Of a stretch of DNA of 64,000 nt, positions 25,267-34,734 are shown piece by piece. The notes below the pieces were generated by a model. The model had not been told where the DNA came from. It saw nothing but the letters and a program-made list of their open reading frames with translations, and made no database searches. Where the stretch lies: assembly GCF_001427865.1 (NCBI RefSeq), contig NZ_LMHH01000002.1:391501-455500 (forward strand), given 5' to 3'. The stretch comes from Altererythrobacter sp. Root672 (GTDB lineage: Bacteria; Pseudomonadota; Alphaproteobacteria; Sphingomonadales; Sphingomonadaceae). Position numbers and translations under genes: made by a program. The first letter of the stretch is position 1. Every line of letters begins with the position of its first letter.

Positions 25267-28200
25267 TTACTCGGCGGGATAGGCCTCCGGCGGGTGAGGC
25301 AGGTTGTCGCCAGCCTTGTAGGTCAGCAGCTTGTCGCGCAGCCACGGGCCGAGGCGCTTCTCAAGGCCATCGGCCAGGCTGAAGCCCGCCGGCACGATGA
25401 CCAGCGTCAGCAGAGTGGAGAGCAGCAAGCCGCCGATCACCGTCGTACCCATCGGCGCGCGCCAGGCAGCGTCGCCCGACAGCGACAGGGCCGTCGGGAT
25501 CATGCCCGCGGTCATCGCCACGGTGGTCATCAGGATCGGCTGGGCACGCTTGTGTCCGGCGTCGATAATGGCCTCTTTCTTCGGCACGCCGTTAGCCATC
25601 TCTTCGATCGCGAAGTCGATCAGCAGGATCGAGTTCTTGGCCACGATGCCGAGCAGCATGAGCAGCCCGATATAGACCGAGATCGAAATCGGTTGCCCGA
25701 GCGCGGCGATGGCGATCAATCCGCCCAGCGGCGCGAGCAGCAGCGAGGTCATGTTCACCAGCGGCGACACGAAGCGACGATAGAGCAGGACCAGCACCGC
25801 GAAGACCATCAGGATGCCGCTGATCACGGCGATGATGAAGTTCTGGATCAGCTCCTGCTGCCACTTCTCGTCACCGACCGGAGCATTGGACACGCCCTGC
25901 GGCAGGTTCTTCATGATCGGCAGCGCGTAGATGGCGTCCTGAACCGGACCCTTCACTTCGCCAGGTCCGAGGTCCGCACCAACGAAGATACGGCGGGTCT
26001 GGTTGAAGCGCTGGATCTGCGTCGGGCCGGCACCGAAGCTGATTTCGGCCACGCGGCTGAGCGGGACCGAGCCGCCGGCCGACATCGGCACCGGCAGGTT
26101 CTCGATCGTCGAGATGTCGCGGCGGGCCGTCTTGTCGAGCACGACGCGGATCGGCACCTGGCGATCGCTTAGCGAGAACTTGGCCGCGTTCTGGTCGATC
26201 TCGCCCATGGTGGCGATGCGGATTGCCTGGCTCAGCGCCGAAGTGGTGACGCCGAGTTGGGCGGCCAGATCGAGCCGCGGGGTAATGATAAGCTCCGGCC
26301 GCTGCAGGTCGGCTGCGATGCGCGGCGCAACGACGCCCTTCACGCCCTGCATCTGTTCGACCAGCGTCTGCGCGGTACGCTGCAGGAGTAGCGGATCCGA
26401 ACCGGTCAGCATGATCGAGATGTCGCGCCCGGTACCGCCGCCGCCTTGCCCGGCAAAGGTGACCCGCGCATCGGGCACCTTCTGCAGCTCGGGCATCACG
26501 CGCCGCTGAAATTCATAGCTCGGCACAGCGCGGTCAGACTTGAGCACGATGAACAGGCGCGCATTGCCTTCGTTGATGCGCTCGAGGATCCGCTCGACCT
26601 CGGGCTGCTTGTGCATGATCGCCGTCACCTGGTCGGCCACGACTTCGGTCTGCTCGATAGTCGTACCCGGAACCATCTCGATAGTGAGCTGGCTGGTGTC
26701 TTCGTCCGTCGTCGGCTGGAATTGCTGCGGAATGGTCATCAGCAGCACGATCGTCAGCCCAAGCGCGCCCAGGCCGCCCAGGAACATCCAGAACCGGTGA
26801 TCGCGCGTCCGCGACTTCATCCGCCCCACGAAGTACTCGTGCCAGTCGGCAAACCGATCGCCGAACATGTTGGCAATCATGCGAATCACGGTCCGGAGTA
26901 CGAGGGCTGCCACCACCGCGGCCACGAGCTTCAATACCAGGACGCCCCAGCTCGGCAGCGTATCTGCGGGAATGACCAGGCCACCATAGGCGAACACGGC
27001 ATAGAGCACCGCGACGAGAAGCGCGGCGAACACGATCTCGATCAGATAGTACCAGGCGTGGCCCGGCACCGGCTGTAGCCGAGCGCGATAGGCTTCGACC
27101 TTTTCTTCGTTGAGCGTCCAGGTCAGGAGCTTGAGGTAGCGCGCCATAAGCGGGCCGCCCGCGTGGTCCGCGTGACCCTTGGCCTTGAGGAAATAAGCCG
27201 CGATCATCGGCGTGATCATACGCGCGACGGCAAGGCTCATGATCACCGCGGAGACCACGGTCAGGCCGAAGTTCTTGAAGAACTGGCCCGAAATGCCGGG
27301 CATCAAGCCAACGGGCAGGAACACCGCAACGATCGACATGGTGGTCGCAACCACCGCGAGGCCGATCTCATCCGCCGCGTCGATCGAGGCCTGATAGGCG
27401 CTCTTACCCATTCGCATATGGCGCACGATGTTCTCGATCTCGACGATCGCATCGTCGACCAGCACACCTGCCACGAGGCTTAGCGCCAGCAGCGACAGCT
27501 CGTTGAGCGTGAAGCCGAGCATGTCCATGAACCAGAAGGTCGGGATCGCCGAAAGCGGGATCGCCATCGCCGAGATAACGGTTGCCCGCCAGTCGCGCAG
27601 GAACAGGAACACCACGATGACGGCGAGGATCGAGCCTTCGATCATCGCTTCCATCGAGCTGACGTACTGTTCCTTGGTATAGTCGACGCTGGTGTAGAGC
27701 TGCGTGAAGCGTATCCCCGGGTTTTCCTTCTGGATATTCTTCATTTCCGCGATCGCGGCGTCGTAAACCGTGACGTCGGAAGCGCCCTTGGCCCGCTCGA
27801 TACCGAAGGTCACCACCTGGCGACCGGACAACTTGGCGATCGAGGTCTGTTCGGAATAGCCGTCGAACACGTCGGCGATGTCGTCCAAGCGGATCGACCG
27901 GCCGCCGCTCAGGCTGATGCGGGTATTGGCCAGCTGCAGCGCCGTTTCGGCATTGCCGAGAACGCGGACCGACTGGCGCGAGCCAGCGATCTCGGCCGCG
28001 CCGCCGGCGGCATCGGTGTTGACCTGACGCACCGCCTGATTGACCTGCGAGGCGGTGACTCCCATCGCCTGCATCCGGGCCGGATCGAGCACCACGCGAA
28101 TTTCGCGGTCGACGCCGCCAGCGCGGCTCACCGCGGCCATGCCGGGGAGCGAGAGCAGACGGCGGGAAATCTGATCGTCGATGAACCAGCTGAGCTGCTC

Positions 28201-28662
28201 CATCGTCATGTCGTCGGCACTGACCGCGAAATAGCCGATCGGCCCGCTACCACCGATTTCGACCTTGGACACGAACGGTTCGAGAATGCCGTCGGGCAAG
28301 TCGCTGCGAACCTGGTCGACCGCGTTCTTGACCTCGTTCACGGCTTCGTTCGAATCGGTGCCGATCACGAACTGGACCATGGTGTTGCTGCTGCCCTCGC
28401 GGGCAGTGGACTGGATTTCGTCCACCCCGTTGACCGAGCGCACGGCGGCTTCGATCTTCTGGGTGATCTGGGTCTCGATCTCGGTCGGGGCGGCGCCCGG
28501 CTGGCTGATCGTGACGTTGACGGCCGGGAAGTCGATATCCGGGCTGCCGTTAACGTCCATGCGGCTGAACGAGACCAGCCCAGCCAGGGTCAGGCCGATG
28601 AAAAGAACTATCGGGACGATCGGGTTACGGATCGACCATGCGGAGATATTCCGGAAGTTCAT
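25267..28662 (-). CDS. RND efflux permease (AcrB/HAE1 type) with extra membrane segment
   Basis: Proton-driven inner-membrane exporter, 1131 residues, partner of the adaptor encoded just upstream. N-terminal segment [20 protein letters not shown] is TM1; the TM4 relay signature [19 protein letters not shown] carries the paired aspartates. The protein is about 80 residues longer than AcrB (1049). Most of the difference lies between TM6 and TM7, about residues 492-640, where two additional hydrophobic helices can be seen (about 537-566 and 572-599). No outer-membrane channel gene is adjacent, so a TolC-like protein must be supplied elsewhere. Its start overlaps the adaptor stop by four bases. 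The substrate is unknown. Confidence 0.92.
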   Translation of the reverse strand: MNFRNISAWSIRNPIVPIVLFIGLTLAGLVSFSRMDVNGSPDIDFPAVNVTISQPGAAPTEIETQITQKIEAAVRSVNGVDEIQSTAREGSSNTMVQFVIGTDSNEAVNEVKNAVDQVRSDLPDGILEPFVSKVEIGGSGPIGYFAVSADDMTMEQLSWFIDDQISRRLLSLPGMAAVSRAGGVDREIRVVLDPARMQAMGVTASQVNQAVRQVNTDAAGGAAEIAGSRQSVRVLGNAETALQLANTRISLSGGRSIRLDDIADVFDGYSEQTSIAKLSGRQVVTFGIERAKGASDVTVYDAAIAEMKNIQKENPGIRFTQLYTSVDYTKEQYVSSMEAMIEGSILAVIVVFLFLRDWRATVISAMAIPLSAIPTFWFMDMLGFTLNELSLLALSLVAGVLVDDAIVEIENIVRHMRMGKSAYQASIDAADEIGLAVVATTMSIVAVFLPVGLMPGISGQFFKNFGLTVVSAVIMSLAVARMITPMIAAYFLKAKGHADHAGGPLMARYLKLLTWTLNEEKVEAYRARLQPVPGHAWYYLIEIVFAALLVAVLYAVFAYGGLVIPADTLPSWGVLVLKLVAAVVAALVLRTVIRMIANMFGDRFADWHEYFVGRMKSRTRDHRFWMFLGGLGALGLTIVLLMTIPQQFQPTTDEDTSQLTIEMVPGTTIEQTEVVADQVTAIMHKQPEVERILERINEGNARLFIVLKSDRAVPSYEFQRRVMPELQKVPDARVTFAGQGGGGTGRDISIMLTGSDPLLLQRTAQTLVEQMQGVKGVVAPRIAADLQRPELIITPRLDLAAQLGVTTSALSQAIRIATMGEIDQNAAKFSLSDRQVPIRVVLDKTARRDISTIENLPVPMSAGGSVPLSRVAEISFGAGPTQIQRFNQTRRIFVGADLGPGEVKGPVQDAIYALPIMKNLPQGVSNAPVGDEKWQQELIQNFIIAVISGILMVFAVLVLLYRRFVSPLVNMTSLLLAPLGGLIAIAALGQPISISVYIGLLMLLGIVAKNSILLIDFAIEEMANGVPKKEAIIDAGHKRAQPILMTTVAMTAGMIPTALSLSGDAAWRAPMGTTVIGGLLLSTLLTLVIVPAGFSLADGLEKRLGPWLRDKLLTYKAGDNLPHPPEAYPAE

Positions 28663-29867
28663 TGAGCGGGTGCCTGATTGCCCCTGTTCACGGCGACAGC
28701 TTTGACCTTGTCACCGGGATTGAGGAAGCCGCCGGCACGTTCGACCACCTTTTCCGAGCCGCTCAGGCCGGAAGTGATGGTGATCCCCTGTTCCGTGACC
28801 ACCCCGGTCGTGACCGCGCGTCGTTCGACACGGCTGTCCTTGTTCACGACGAAGACGTAGCTGCCCTTGTCGTCGGTTTGGATGGCGCTTTCAGGCAGGC
28901 GCGGCGCAATGACCTGGCCGCGCGAGATCTGCGCCGAAGCGAAGCCGCCCGGACGGATCGCCTGATCGTAGGGCAGGGCAATGCGGGCGACACCTTGGCG
29001 ATTCTGCGCATCGATGACCGGGGCAAGCTGCCAGATCTGGCCGGCAAAGCTCTTGCCGCTGCCGACCGGCGTGACGGTGGCCGGCGAACCGACCGTGACC
29101 GCGGAAAGATCGCTTTCGCTGAGGTTGGCGAGCAGTTCCATCTGACCGCCGCGGGCGATCGAGAACAGCACACCCGAGCCGCTGCCGACGACTTGCGCGG
29201 GCTCGACATTGCGTTCGAGCACCAGGCCGGCGTCAGGCGCGACGATGTTGAGGCGTGCGTTGCGGGCCAGCAGCTCGCGATATTGGGCTTCGGCCACCTT
29301 GACCCGAGCCCGCGCGGCGTCACGCGTGGCGGTCAGGCGGTCAACGTCGGCCTTGCTGATGAAACCGCGATCGACGAGCTGCAGCGCGCGATCGAGATTG
29401 GACTGGGCGAGCTGGGCGTCGGCCTTCGCGACATCGACCGAAGCGGCTGAACTATGGGCCTGTTCGGTCTGCACCGAGCGATCGATCACGGCCAGCACTT
29501 GTCCGGCGCCGACCCAGTCGCCCGGCTCGACCAGAACGCTGACGACACGGCCGCCTTCGCCGACCACACCGACAGGAAGTTCGCGGCGGGCAGCCAGCGT
29601 TCCAGTGGCGTTGATCGTTCCGGCCACGGCCGACCGGCCCGGTGCAACGACAGTCACCGTCGGCACTTGTTCGCCATCGGGAGCCGGGAACGGGGATTCT
29701 TCTTCCCCACCCATCAGCGCCACGGCAGCGCCGATCAGCAGCGCGGCGAGCACAAGGACCGCAACAATCGTCCAGCGCTTACGCGTACGGCGCGAGCCGC
29801 TATCGAAATCCTCAACTTGCACTTCGGGAGCGCCGCTGAGATCCGCAACTTTCGCTTCGTAGTTCAT
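28659..29867 (-). CDS. RND efflux periplasmic adaptor (membrane fusion protein)
   Basis: Links the RND permease to an outer-membrane channel. The 402-residue protein has an N-terminal anchor helix (WTIVAVLVLAALLIGAAVAL, about residues 32-51), a biotinyl-lipoyl-like barrel entry (ARRELPVGVVGEGGRVVSVL), a coiled-coil hairpin (about 125-190, VAKADAQLAQSNLDRALQLV) and beta-barrel plus membrane-proximal domains ending VVERAGGFLNPGDKVKAVAV. The gene is first in the adaptor-permease operon. The 258-base gap upstream to glsB contains the glsB terminator and presumably this operon's promoter. Confidence 0.92.
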   Translation of the reverse strand: MNYEAKVADLSGAPEVQVEDFDSGSRRTRKRWTIVAVLVLAALLIGAAVALMGGEEESPFPAPDGEQVPTVTVVAPGRSAVAGTINATGTLAARRELPVGVVGEGGRVVSVLVEPGDWVGAGQVLAVIDRSVQTEQAHSSAASVDVAKADAQLAQSNLDRALQLVDRGFISKADVDRLTATRDAARARVKVAEAQYRELLARNARLNIVAPDAGLVLERNVEPAQVVGSGSGVLFSIARGGQMELLANLSESDLSAVTVGSPATVTPVGSGKSFAGQIWQLAPVIDAQNRQGVARIALPYDQAIRPGGFASAQISRGQVIAPRLPESAIQTDDKGSYVFVVNKDSRVERRAVTTGVVTEQGITITSGLSGSEKVVERAGGFLNPGDKVKAVAVNRGNQAPAQ

Positions 29868-30063
29868 CAGCGCATCAGCCTTGTAGCTTCAACCCACGCT
29901 TTTGCGGGCGAGGCCATACCATGTTTATTGCCGCAGCGCACCGGGAGCCTGCGGCTTGTCGCGTGCCGCATAGACGCCCACGCGCTGCACCGCAACGTAC
30001 CGCTCCATCAGGGGCGCCCCTGACTCGACGAAAGACTAACGCGTTGAACCCGCTGTGCCGCAG

Positions 30064-30093
30064 AAAAGGGCGGGCCGCATGCGCGACCCGCCC
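30064..30093 (-). terminator. Rho-independent terminator downstream of glsB
   Basis: On the minus strand GGGCGGG (30093-30087) and CCCGCCC (30074-30068) form a 7-bp GC stem around a 12-base loop, followed immediately by TTTT (30067-30064). It lies about 30 bases after the glsB stop and points the same way, so it most likely ends that transcript. Confidence 0.7.
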
Positions 30094-30125
30094 GCTGTAC
30101 TAATTTGTATCAAATTGTCCGCGGC

Positions 30126-30392
30126 TTACCGGACCCGTCCTCTCTGGACGAGGTTGACGATCCCGAGCAGCACGACCGCACCAATAATGGCGATGATGAA
30201 GCCCGTGAGGTTGAACGACTGGATCGAGCCCTGGACGTTAAACAGGACGCCCGCCAGGACGTTGCCGAGAAGGGCACCGACGATGCCCACGACGATGTTC
30301 ATGAAGATGCCCATGGACGCGTCACGGTTCATAACCATGCTGGCAAGCCAGCCCGCCACGCCCCCGACGATTATAGCGATTATCCAACCCAT
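30126..30392 (-). CDS. GlsB/YeaQ/YmgE-family stress-response membrane protein
   Basis: Very small inner-membrane protein of 88 residues with three hydrophobic helices rich in glycine: MGWIIAIIVGGVAGWLASMV, then IFMNIVVGIVGALLGNVLAG and FIIAIIGAVVLLGIVNLVQR. This is the transglycosylase-associated/GlsB family, commonly induced in general stress; the biochemical role is unknown. A terminator follows at 30064-30093. The 122-base gap to sciP has no recognisable gene. Confidence 0.9.
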   Translation of the reverse strand: MGWIIAIIVGGVAGWLASMVMNRDASMGIFMNIVVGIVGALLGNVLAGVLFNVQGSIQSFNLTGFIIAIIGAVVLLGIVNLVQRGRVR

Positions 30393-30514
30393 TGGTCAGG
30401 TCCTCCTGCTTGTCGCACCTCTCGTGCGCACATGCCCCTAACGGAGGCTGCGCAGATGCGTTCCCTGACGACCCAAGACGACGCCTGGGCCGGCAGAGCG
30501 GAGGATGAGTGGAA

Positions 30515-30814
30515 TCAGTACTTGAGCTGGCGCTCGTACAGGTCGCGATAGTGTTGGATACGGGTGACGCGCAGGCCTTGCATGCCCGAGCGATCGACCG
30601 CGCGCTGCCAGCCGGCAAACTCTTCGAGCGTCAGATTATAGCGCTCCAGCACCTCGTCGATGGTCAGCAGGCCGCCATTGACCGCGGCCACGACCTCGGC
30701 CTTGCGGCGCACGACCCAACGCTTGGTGTTGGGTGGCGGCAAGCTGGCGACCGTCAGCGGTTCACCGAGAGGTCCGATAACTTTCGCCGGCCGGATATTT
30801 TGGTTCTCGATCAT
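30515..30814 (-). CDS. sciP: CtrA inhibitor SciP (DUF1153)
   Basis: Small helix-turn-helix protein that in Caulobacter binds CtrA and blocks its promoters at the G1-S stage. The 99-residue sequence contains the near-invariant family core LPPPNTKRWVVRRKAEVVAA followed by VNGGLLTIDEVLERYNLTLE and EFAGWQRAVDRSGMQGLRVT. The length matches the family. The ATG follows the TAA of the upstream small gene with no gap, so the two are almost certainly co-translated. In this organism the target is presumed to be CtrA by homology. Confidence 0.93.
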   Translation of the reverse strand: MIENQNIRPAKVIGPLGEPLTVASLPPPNTKRWVVRRKAEVVAAVNGGLLTIDEVLERYNLTLEEFAGWQRAVDRSGMQGLRVTRIQHYRDLYERQLKY

Positions 30815-31144
30815 TTACTTCCTCACGGCGTCCTGAGGGACGTTGCGTCCGGCATGATTTGTTGAAGCCGCGGCATTGCACGCGGCGCTTTTGAGATTGG
30901 CTGAACCTTCAAGGTTAATCGCCGGTTTGCCATTGTGGTGAGCCGCGATCTTTCGTGCCGAATCGGCGTCGAAACTGCCTTCTCCGCCCTGATCGCCCGC
31001 ATGCCATTCGGCAAGCAAGCCACGTGCGGCCGACAGACGCGCCACCAGCTCGTCCCACCGCAGTGGACGCAGATTCGCCGCTTCGCAACCGTCGCTTTCC
31101 AGCGGGTACGACGCGTCGGGCAGGGGTGGTTTTCCTTCGAACAT
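30815..31144 (-). CDS. Conserved hypothetical protein upstream of sciP
   Basis: A 109-residue protein of unknown function starting MFEGKPPLPDASYPLESDGC. The recognisable core is LRPLRWDELVARLSAARGLL followed by a G-S-F-D-A-D segment and a polar tail; I recall similar short proteins in other sphingomonads but cannot name a family. There is no signal peptide or membrane helix. Its stop codon directly abuts the sciP ATG, which suggests that production of the two is linked, possibly in cell-cycle control. This is inference from gene order only. Confidence 0.7.
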   Translation of the reverse strand: MFEGKPPLPDASYPLESDGCEAANLRPLRWDELVARLSAARGLLAEWHAGDQGGEGSFDADSARKIAAHHNGKPAINLEGSANLKSAACNAAASTNHAGRNVPQDAVRK

Positions 31145-31176
31145 GCCGCTGGATTAGCCCCCTAACGTCAAGAACA

Positions 31177-31195
31177 GGTAAAGCGGCAATTTACC
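31177..31195. promoter_or_regulatory. Inverted repeat GGTAAA-N7-TTTACC in the sciP/mnmA divergent promoter
   Basis: Two perfect 6-base arms separated by 7 bases lie in the 113-base region between the sciP operon and mnmA. A further GGTAAA copy occurs at about 31207-31212. The spacing puts the arms about one helical turn apart, as for a dimeric regulator. It does not match the CtrA consensus TTAA-N7-TTAA. The binding factor is unknown. Confidence 0.5.
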
Positions 31196-31257
31196 CTGCG
31201 TTAGGTTCGGTAAACGCGCTCTGGAGGATGTGAGCCCTCGGGTGTAAGGCGCGCGGC

Positions 31258-32442
31258 ATGAATCCCGCCTTCAATCTTGCCCGGGTTTCGGCCGAAGAGG
31301 CCGCGACCTTGTTCGACCTGCCCCGCCCCGCAGCGCAATGCCGCGTGGTCGTCGCCATGTCGGGCGGCGTCGACAGTTCGGTCGTCGCGGCGCTGGCAGC
31401 GGCCAGCGGGGCCGAGGTGATCGGCGTGACGCTGCAGCTTTACGACTATGGCGCCGCCACGGGCCGTAAGGGAGCCTGCTGCGCCGGTGACGACATTCGC
31501 GATGCCCGCAAGGTCTCCGACCGCCTCGGCATTGCGCACTACGTGTTCGATCACGAAAGCCAGTTCCGCGAGGAAGTGGTCGAGCGGTTCGCCGAGGACT
31601 ATCTCGCCGGACGCACCCCGATCCCCTGCATTCGCTGCAACATGGGGCCCAAATTCACCGATTTGCTGCGCATGGCGCGCGAGCTTGGCGCCGATTGCCT
31701 GGCCACCGGCCACTATGTCCGGCGAGTAGAGGGACCTGGCGGGCCCGAGCTCCACCGCGCGCTCGATCCGGCGCGGGACCAGTCCTATTTTCTGTACGGC
31801 ACGACCGAGGAGCAGCTGGACTTCCTGCGCTTTCCGCTAGGCGGCATGCCCAAGCAGGAGGTGCGCCGCATCGCCGAAGAATTCGGCCTCGCGGTCGCCG
31901 CCAAGCCCGACAGCCAGGACATCTGCTTCGTGCCCGATGGCGATTATGCTCGGATCGTGAAGTCGGTCCGCCCCGAAGGCGCGCGGCCGGGCAGGATCGT
32001 CCATGCCGAAACCGGCGAGGCGCTCGGCGAGCATGCTGGGGTGATCCACTATACGGTCGGCCAACGGCGGGGGCTGGAGATCGGCGGCCAGGCCGAGCCG
32101 CTCTACGTCGTGGCGCTCGATGCCGGCACCGCCGAGGTGCGCGTCGGTCCGAAACGGCTGCTCGCCGTCGGCTCGGCGCGCATTGCGGAGACCAACCGTA
32201 TCGGTCCACTCCCGGATGTGCCGCTGACCGCAAAAGTGCGCTCGATGGCAAAGCCAGTGCCCATCACGCTCGAAGGGGCCCTCGGCAATGGGGCTGAAAC
32301 CGTGATCCGCTTTGCCGAGCCCGAATATGGCGTGGCGCCAGGACAGGCCGCGGTATTTTATGCCGGCGAGAGGGTGATCGGCGGTGGGTGGATCGAAGCG
32401 ACCGAGCCCTATTTGTCCCAGGGATCGAGCACGCAGCCGTAA
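31258..32442 (+). CDS. mnmA: tRNA-specific 2-thiouridylase
   Basis: Thiolates U34 in the wobble position of tRNA Lys, Glu and Gln. The PP-loop ATP site [12 protein letters not shown] begins at residue 35; catalytic cysteines lie in KGACCAGDD-type context and in [12 protein letters not shown]. Later motifs are [27 protein letters not shown] and [14 protein letters not shown], all in the usual order. The length of 394 residues is slightly above the typical 360-380 because of an N-terminal extension of about 30 residues. The 3' end overlaps the convergent gene by 34 bases. Confidence 0.95.
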   Translation: MNPAFNLARVSAEEAATLFDLPRPAAQCRVVVAMSGGVDSSVVAALAAASGAEVIGVTLQLYDYGAATGRKGACCAGDDIRDARKVSDRLGIAHYVFDHESQFREEVVERFAEDYLAGRTPIPCIRCNMGPKFTDLLRMARELGADCLATGHYVRRVEGPGGPELHRALDPARDQSYFLYGTTEEQLDFLRFPLGGMPKQEVRRIAEEFGLAVAAKPDSQDICFVPDGDYARIVKSVRPEGARPGRIVHAETGEALGEHAGVIHYTVGQRRGLEIGGQAEPLYVVALDAGTAEVRVGPKRLLAVGSARIAETNRIGPLPDVPLTAKVRSMAKPVPITLEGALGNGAETVIRFAEPEYGVAPGQAAVFYAGERVIGGGWIEATEPYLSQGSSTQP

Positions 32443-32747
32443 CCCTTGCGGTAACGGGCCGTGGCGCTGGCGATCAATGGCACGCTGGCGGTAACGCTCT
32501 TCGCTTCCTCGTCGTCGCGGAGGAAGACCACTTCCATGCCGGGCTCGAAGTCCTTCTTGCAGTCTCCGAGGGGGCGCCCGGCGACATAGCGGCACGAACA
32601 GGCCGTGCGCGCGCCATAAGCGGTGCCCACGGTGGTGTAACCGACGATAGGCTCGCGGTAGATCCACGCCAGCACACCGCCCAGCACCAGCAGCACGAGC
32701 ACGACCGATGGCCAGATCCGGCGCTTATACCCAGTTCTGCGCGCCAT
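32409..32747 (-). CDS. Membrane-anchored cysteine-containing hypothetical protein
   Basis: A 112-residue protein with one N-terminal membrane helix ([20 protein letters not shown]) and a periplasmic part carrying the cysteines of [20 protein letters not shown] and [10 protein letters not shown]. This cysteine pattern resembles an uncharacterised domain seen near or fused to serine hydrolases in alphaproteobacteria, and a serine hydrolase gene starts divergently at 32813. The ATG at 32747 is used; an earlier in-frame start at 32780 is possible. Its last 34 bases overlap the end of mnmA on the other strand. Function unknown. Confidence 0.7.
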   Translation of the reverse strand: MARRTGYKRRIWPSVVLVLLVLGGVLAWIYREPIVGYTTVGTAYGARTACSCRYVAGRPLGDCKKDFEPGMEVVFLRDDEEAKSVTASVPLIASATARYRKGYGCVLDPWDK

Positions 32748-32812
32748 GCTTCGCCCACTCGTTCTCTTTGCGGTTGCCATCGTCCAGTGCCTGTTGGAAT
32801 AGGTGCGCGCCG

Positions 32813-33937
32813 ATGCCGCGCCCTGCCCTCACTAGCTTCCTTGCCGCCGCCCTGCCAGCCCTGCTCTTGGGGAGCTGCGGTGACGCCTCCTCCACGGCAG
32901 AACCGCCGGTATCGCCCGCCGCGCTGAAGGCGGTGGTCGAGAACCCCGGCGCCAACCGCGAGAAGCTCGCCCGCGCGGTGGATGAAGTGTTCACCCGCGA
33001 GGACGTCGGTGAAACGCGAGCGGTTATCGTGATGCACGGCGGCGAGGTCGTGGCTTCGCGCTATGGCGAAGGCTACGGCCCGGAGACCCGGTTCATCGGC
33101 TGGTCGATGTCCAAGACGGTGACGGGCGTGCTGATGGGCATGCTGGTGGCCGACGGGCGGCTCCACCTCGACGAAGCGCCGCCGATCCCGCGCTGGCAGC
33201 GCGCCGGCGATCCGCGCGGCGAGATCACGCTGCGCCAGTTGCTGCAAATGCGCTCTGGCCTGCGGCACGAGGAGAAAGCGGAGCCGGTCTACACTTCGGG
33301 TGAAGTGCGGATGATGTTCCTCGACGGGCGCGACAACATGGCCGGCTGGGCCGAGGCGCAGCCGCTCGAAAGCGAGCCGGGGCGCAAGTTCAAGTATTCC
33401 ACACCCGATGCGATGGTCCTTTCCGACGTCGCCACGCGGGTCGTGGCGCCCGAAGCCGGACCTGCCGAACGGCAGCGATTGATGGCCGACTACCTCGAAT
33501 CGCGCCTCGCCGTGCCGCTCGGAATGAAGTCGCTTATCGCCGAATACGATCGGGCGGGGACGATGATGGGCGGCAGCATGATCTGGGCGAGCGCGCCTGA
33601 CTGGGCCCGCTTCGGCGAATTTTTGCGCCGCAAGGGCTCGGTCAAAGGCGCGCAGATCGTGCCCCGCGCCTGGATCGAGTTCATGACCAGGCCCAGCCCG
33701 CGTTCGTCCGACTATGGCGCCACCGTGTGGCTCAACCGCGATTCGGGCGGCGACCGCGAAGTCCTGTTCCCCGAAGATGGCCCGGCAGACCTGTTCGCCG
33801 CGGTCGGCCATCTCGGGCAATACGTGCTCGTCTCGCCGAGCCGCCAGCTGACCGTGGTTCGTCTCGGCAAGACCGACGAGCAAGACCGCGCCGCGCTGGT
33901 CGATTCCCTGGCGAAGATCGTCGACCTTTACCGCTAG
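32813..33937 (+). CDS. Serine hydrolase, beta-lactamase/class C-like, lipoprotein
   Basis: Exported enzyme of the beta-lactamase-related (PBP-like) serine hydrolase family, 374 residues. It starts MPRPALTSFLAAALPALLLG with a lipobox LLGSC. The catalytic S-x-x-K tetrad is GWSMSKTVTG. The second motif appears as KYSTPDAMVL, a Y-S-T variant of the usual Y-x-N. The usual context of LRQLLQMRSGL is present. Substrates range from esters to peptides in this family, so no antibiotic resistance is implied. The upstream frame to 32708 is rejected because the signal peptide begins at 32813. Confidence 0.87.
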   Translation: MPRPALTSFLAAALPALLLGSCGDASSTAEPPVSPAALKAVVENPGANREKLARAVDEVFTREDVGETRAVIVMHGGEVVASRYGEGYGPETRFIGWSMSKTVTGVLMGMLVADGRLHLDEAPPIPRWQRAGDPRGEITLRQLLQMRSGLRHEEKAEPVYTSGEVRMMFLDGRDNMAGWAEAQPLESEPGRKFKYSTPDAMVLSDVATRVVAPEAGPAERQRLMADYLESRLAVPLGMKSLIAEYDRAGTMMGGSMIWASAPDWARFGEFLRRKGSVKGAQIVPRAWIEFMTRPSPRSSDYGATVWLNRDSGGDREVLFPEDGPADLFAAVGHLGQYVLVSPSRQLTVVRLGKTDEQDRAALVDSLAKIVDLYR

Positions 33938-34734
33938 AGGTAGAAGTTACCCTCAACCACGGTGACGCACTGGCCGCCGAGCCAGGCCTGCGAGCCTTCG
34001 AGGCGACAGGTGAGATCGCCGCCGCGCGCCGACGCCTGGTGCGCGGTGAAGGCGGAACGCCCGAGCCTCTTGGCCCAGAACGACGTCAGCAGGGCGTGAG
34101 CAGACCCGGTAACGCTGTCCTCATCCACTCCAGCGCCCGGCACGAACACGCGGCTGACCACATCGAAGTCACGGCCGGGTGCGGTGCAGATAAACTGGTC
34201 GTCGCCAAACTGACCAAGCCCGCGCACATCGGGCTTGAGCGATCGGACCTGATCCTCGTTCTCGAAGAGGAACAGGCTATACCGGTCTGAATTGCGCCAA
34301 GTTTCGAGCGGGGTGATCCCGAGCAAGGCCGCAGCCTCGGGCCATTCCTGCCGCTCGGTCGGGATCACCGGTAGGGCGAGTTCGTAGCCCCCATCCGCCA
34401 TGCGCCGCACTTCCAGCACTCCGGCCTTACGGGTCCGGAACGTGACGCGCTCTCCGCCATCCCGCCCGAGCAGTACATGACCGCTAGCTAGCGTGGCGTG
34501 CCCGCACAGGCGGATCTCGTAAGTTGGCGTAAACCAGCGCAGCTCCCAATCGGCCTCGCCACTCGCGTCGGGCACCACGAAAGCCGTTTCGGCGAAGTTG
34601 TTTTCTTCCCCGATCGCCCGCAGCACTTCGTCCGGAAGCCACTCCTCCAGAGGCATGACCGCCGCCTGGTTCCCGGTGAAGGGTCGATCGGCGAAGGCAT
34701 CCACATGCCAATAGGGAAGGGTCGTGCGACTCAC
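33934..34734 (-). CDS. PhzF-family isomerase/epimerase-like protein
   Basis: Protein of 266 residues with the PhzF (phenazine biosynthesis-like, diaminopimelate epimerase fold) architecture. It starts MSRTTLPYWHVDAFADRPFT; the catalytic glutamate is in EENNFAETAFVV, and the glycine-rich GHATLASGHVLL and GAGVDEDSVTGSAHALLTSFW motifs are intact. No phenazine genes are near, so it is a stand-alone paralogue of unknown substrate. The start overlaps the stop of the cation efflux gene by four bases, and the stop overlaps that of the convergent serine hydrolase. Confidence 0.9.
   Translation of the reverse strand: MSRTTLPYWHVDAFADRPFTGNQAAVMPLEEWLPDEVLRAIGEENNFAETAFVVPDASGEADWELRWFTPTYEIRLCGHATLASGHVLLGRDGGERVTFRTRKAGVLEVRRMADGGYELALPVIPTERQEWPEAAALLGITPLETWRNSDRYSLFLFENEDQVRSLKPDVRGLGQFGDDQFICTAPGRDFDVVSRVFVPGAGVDEDSVTGSAHALLTSFWAKRLGRSAFTAHQASARGGDLTCRLEGSQAWLGGQCVTVVEGNFYL

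Noticed and set aside
31177-31195. Possible CtrA box at the sciP promoter
   Set aside because: Arms read GGTAAA/TTTACC and do not fit TTAA-N7-TTAA; kept only as an unassigned inverted repeat.
32474-33883. 469-codon minus-strand frame
   Set aside because: Mostly antisense to the serine hydrolase with SxxK motif; composition rich in R, H and A as expected for a shadow frame.
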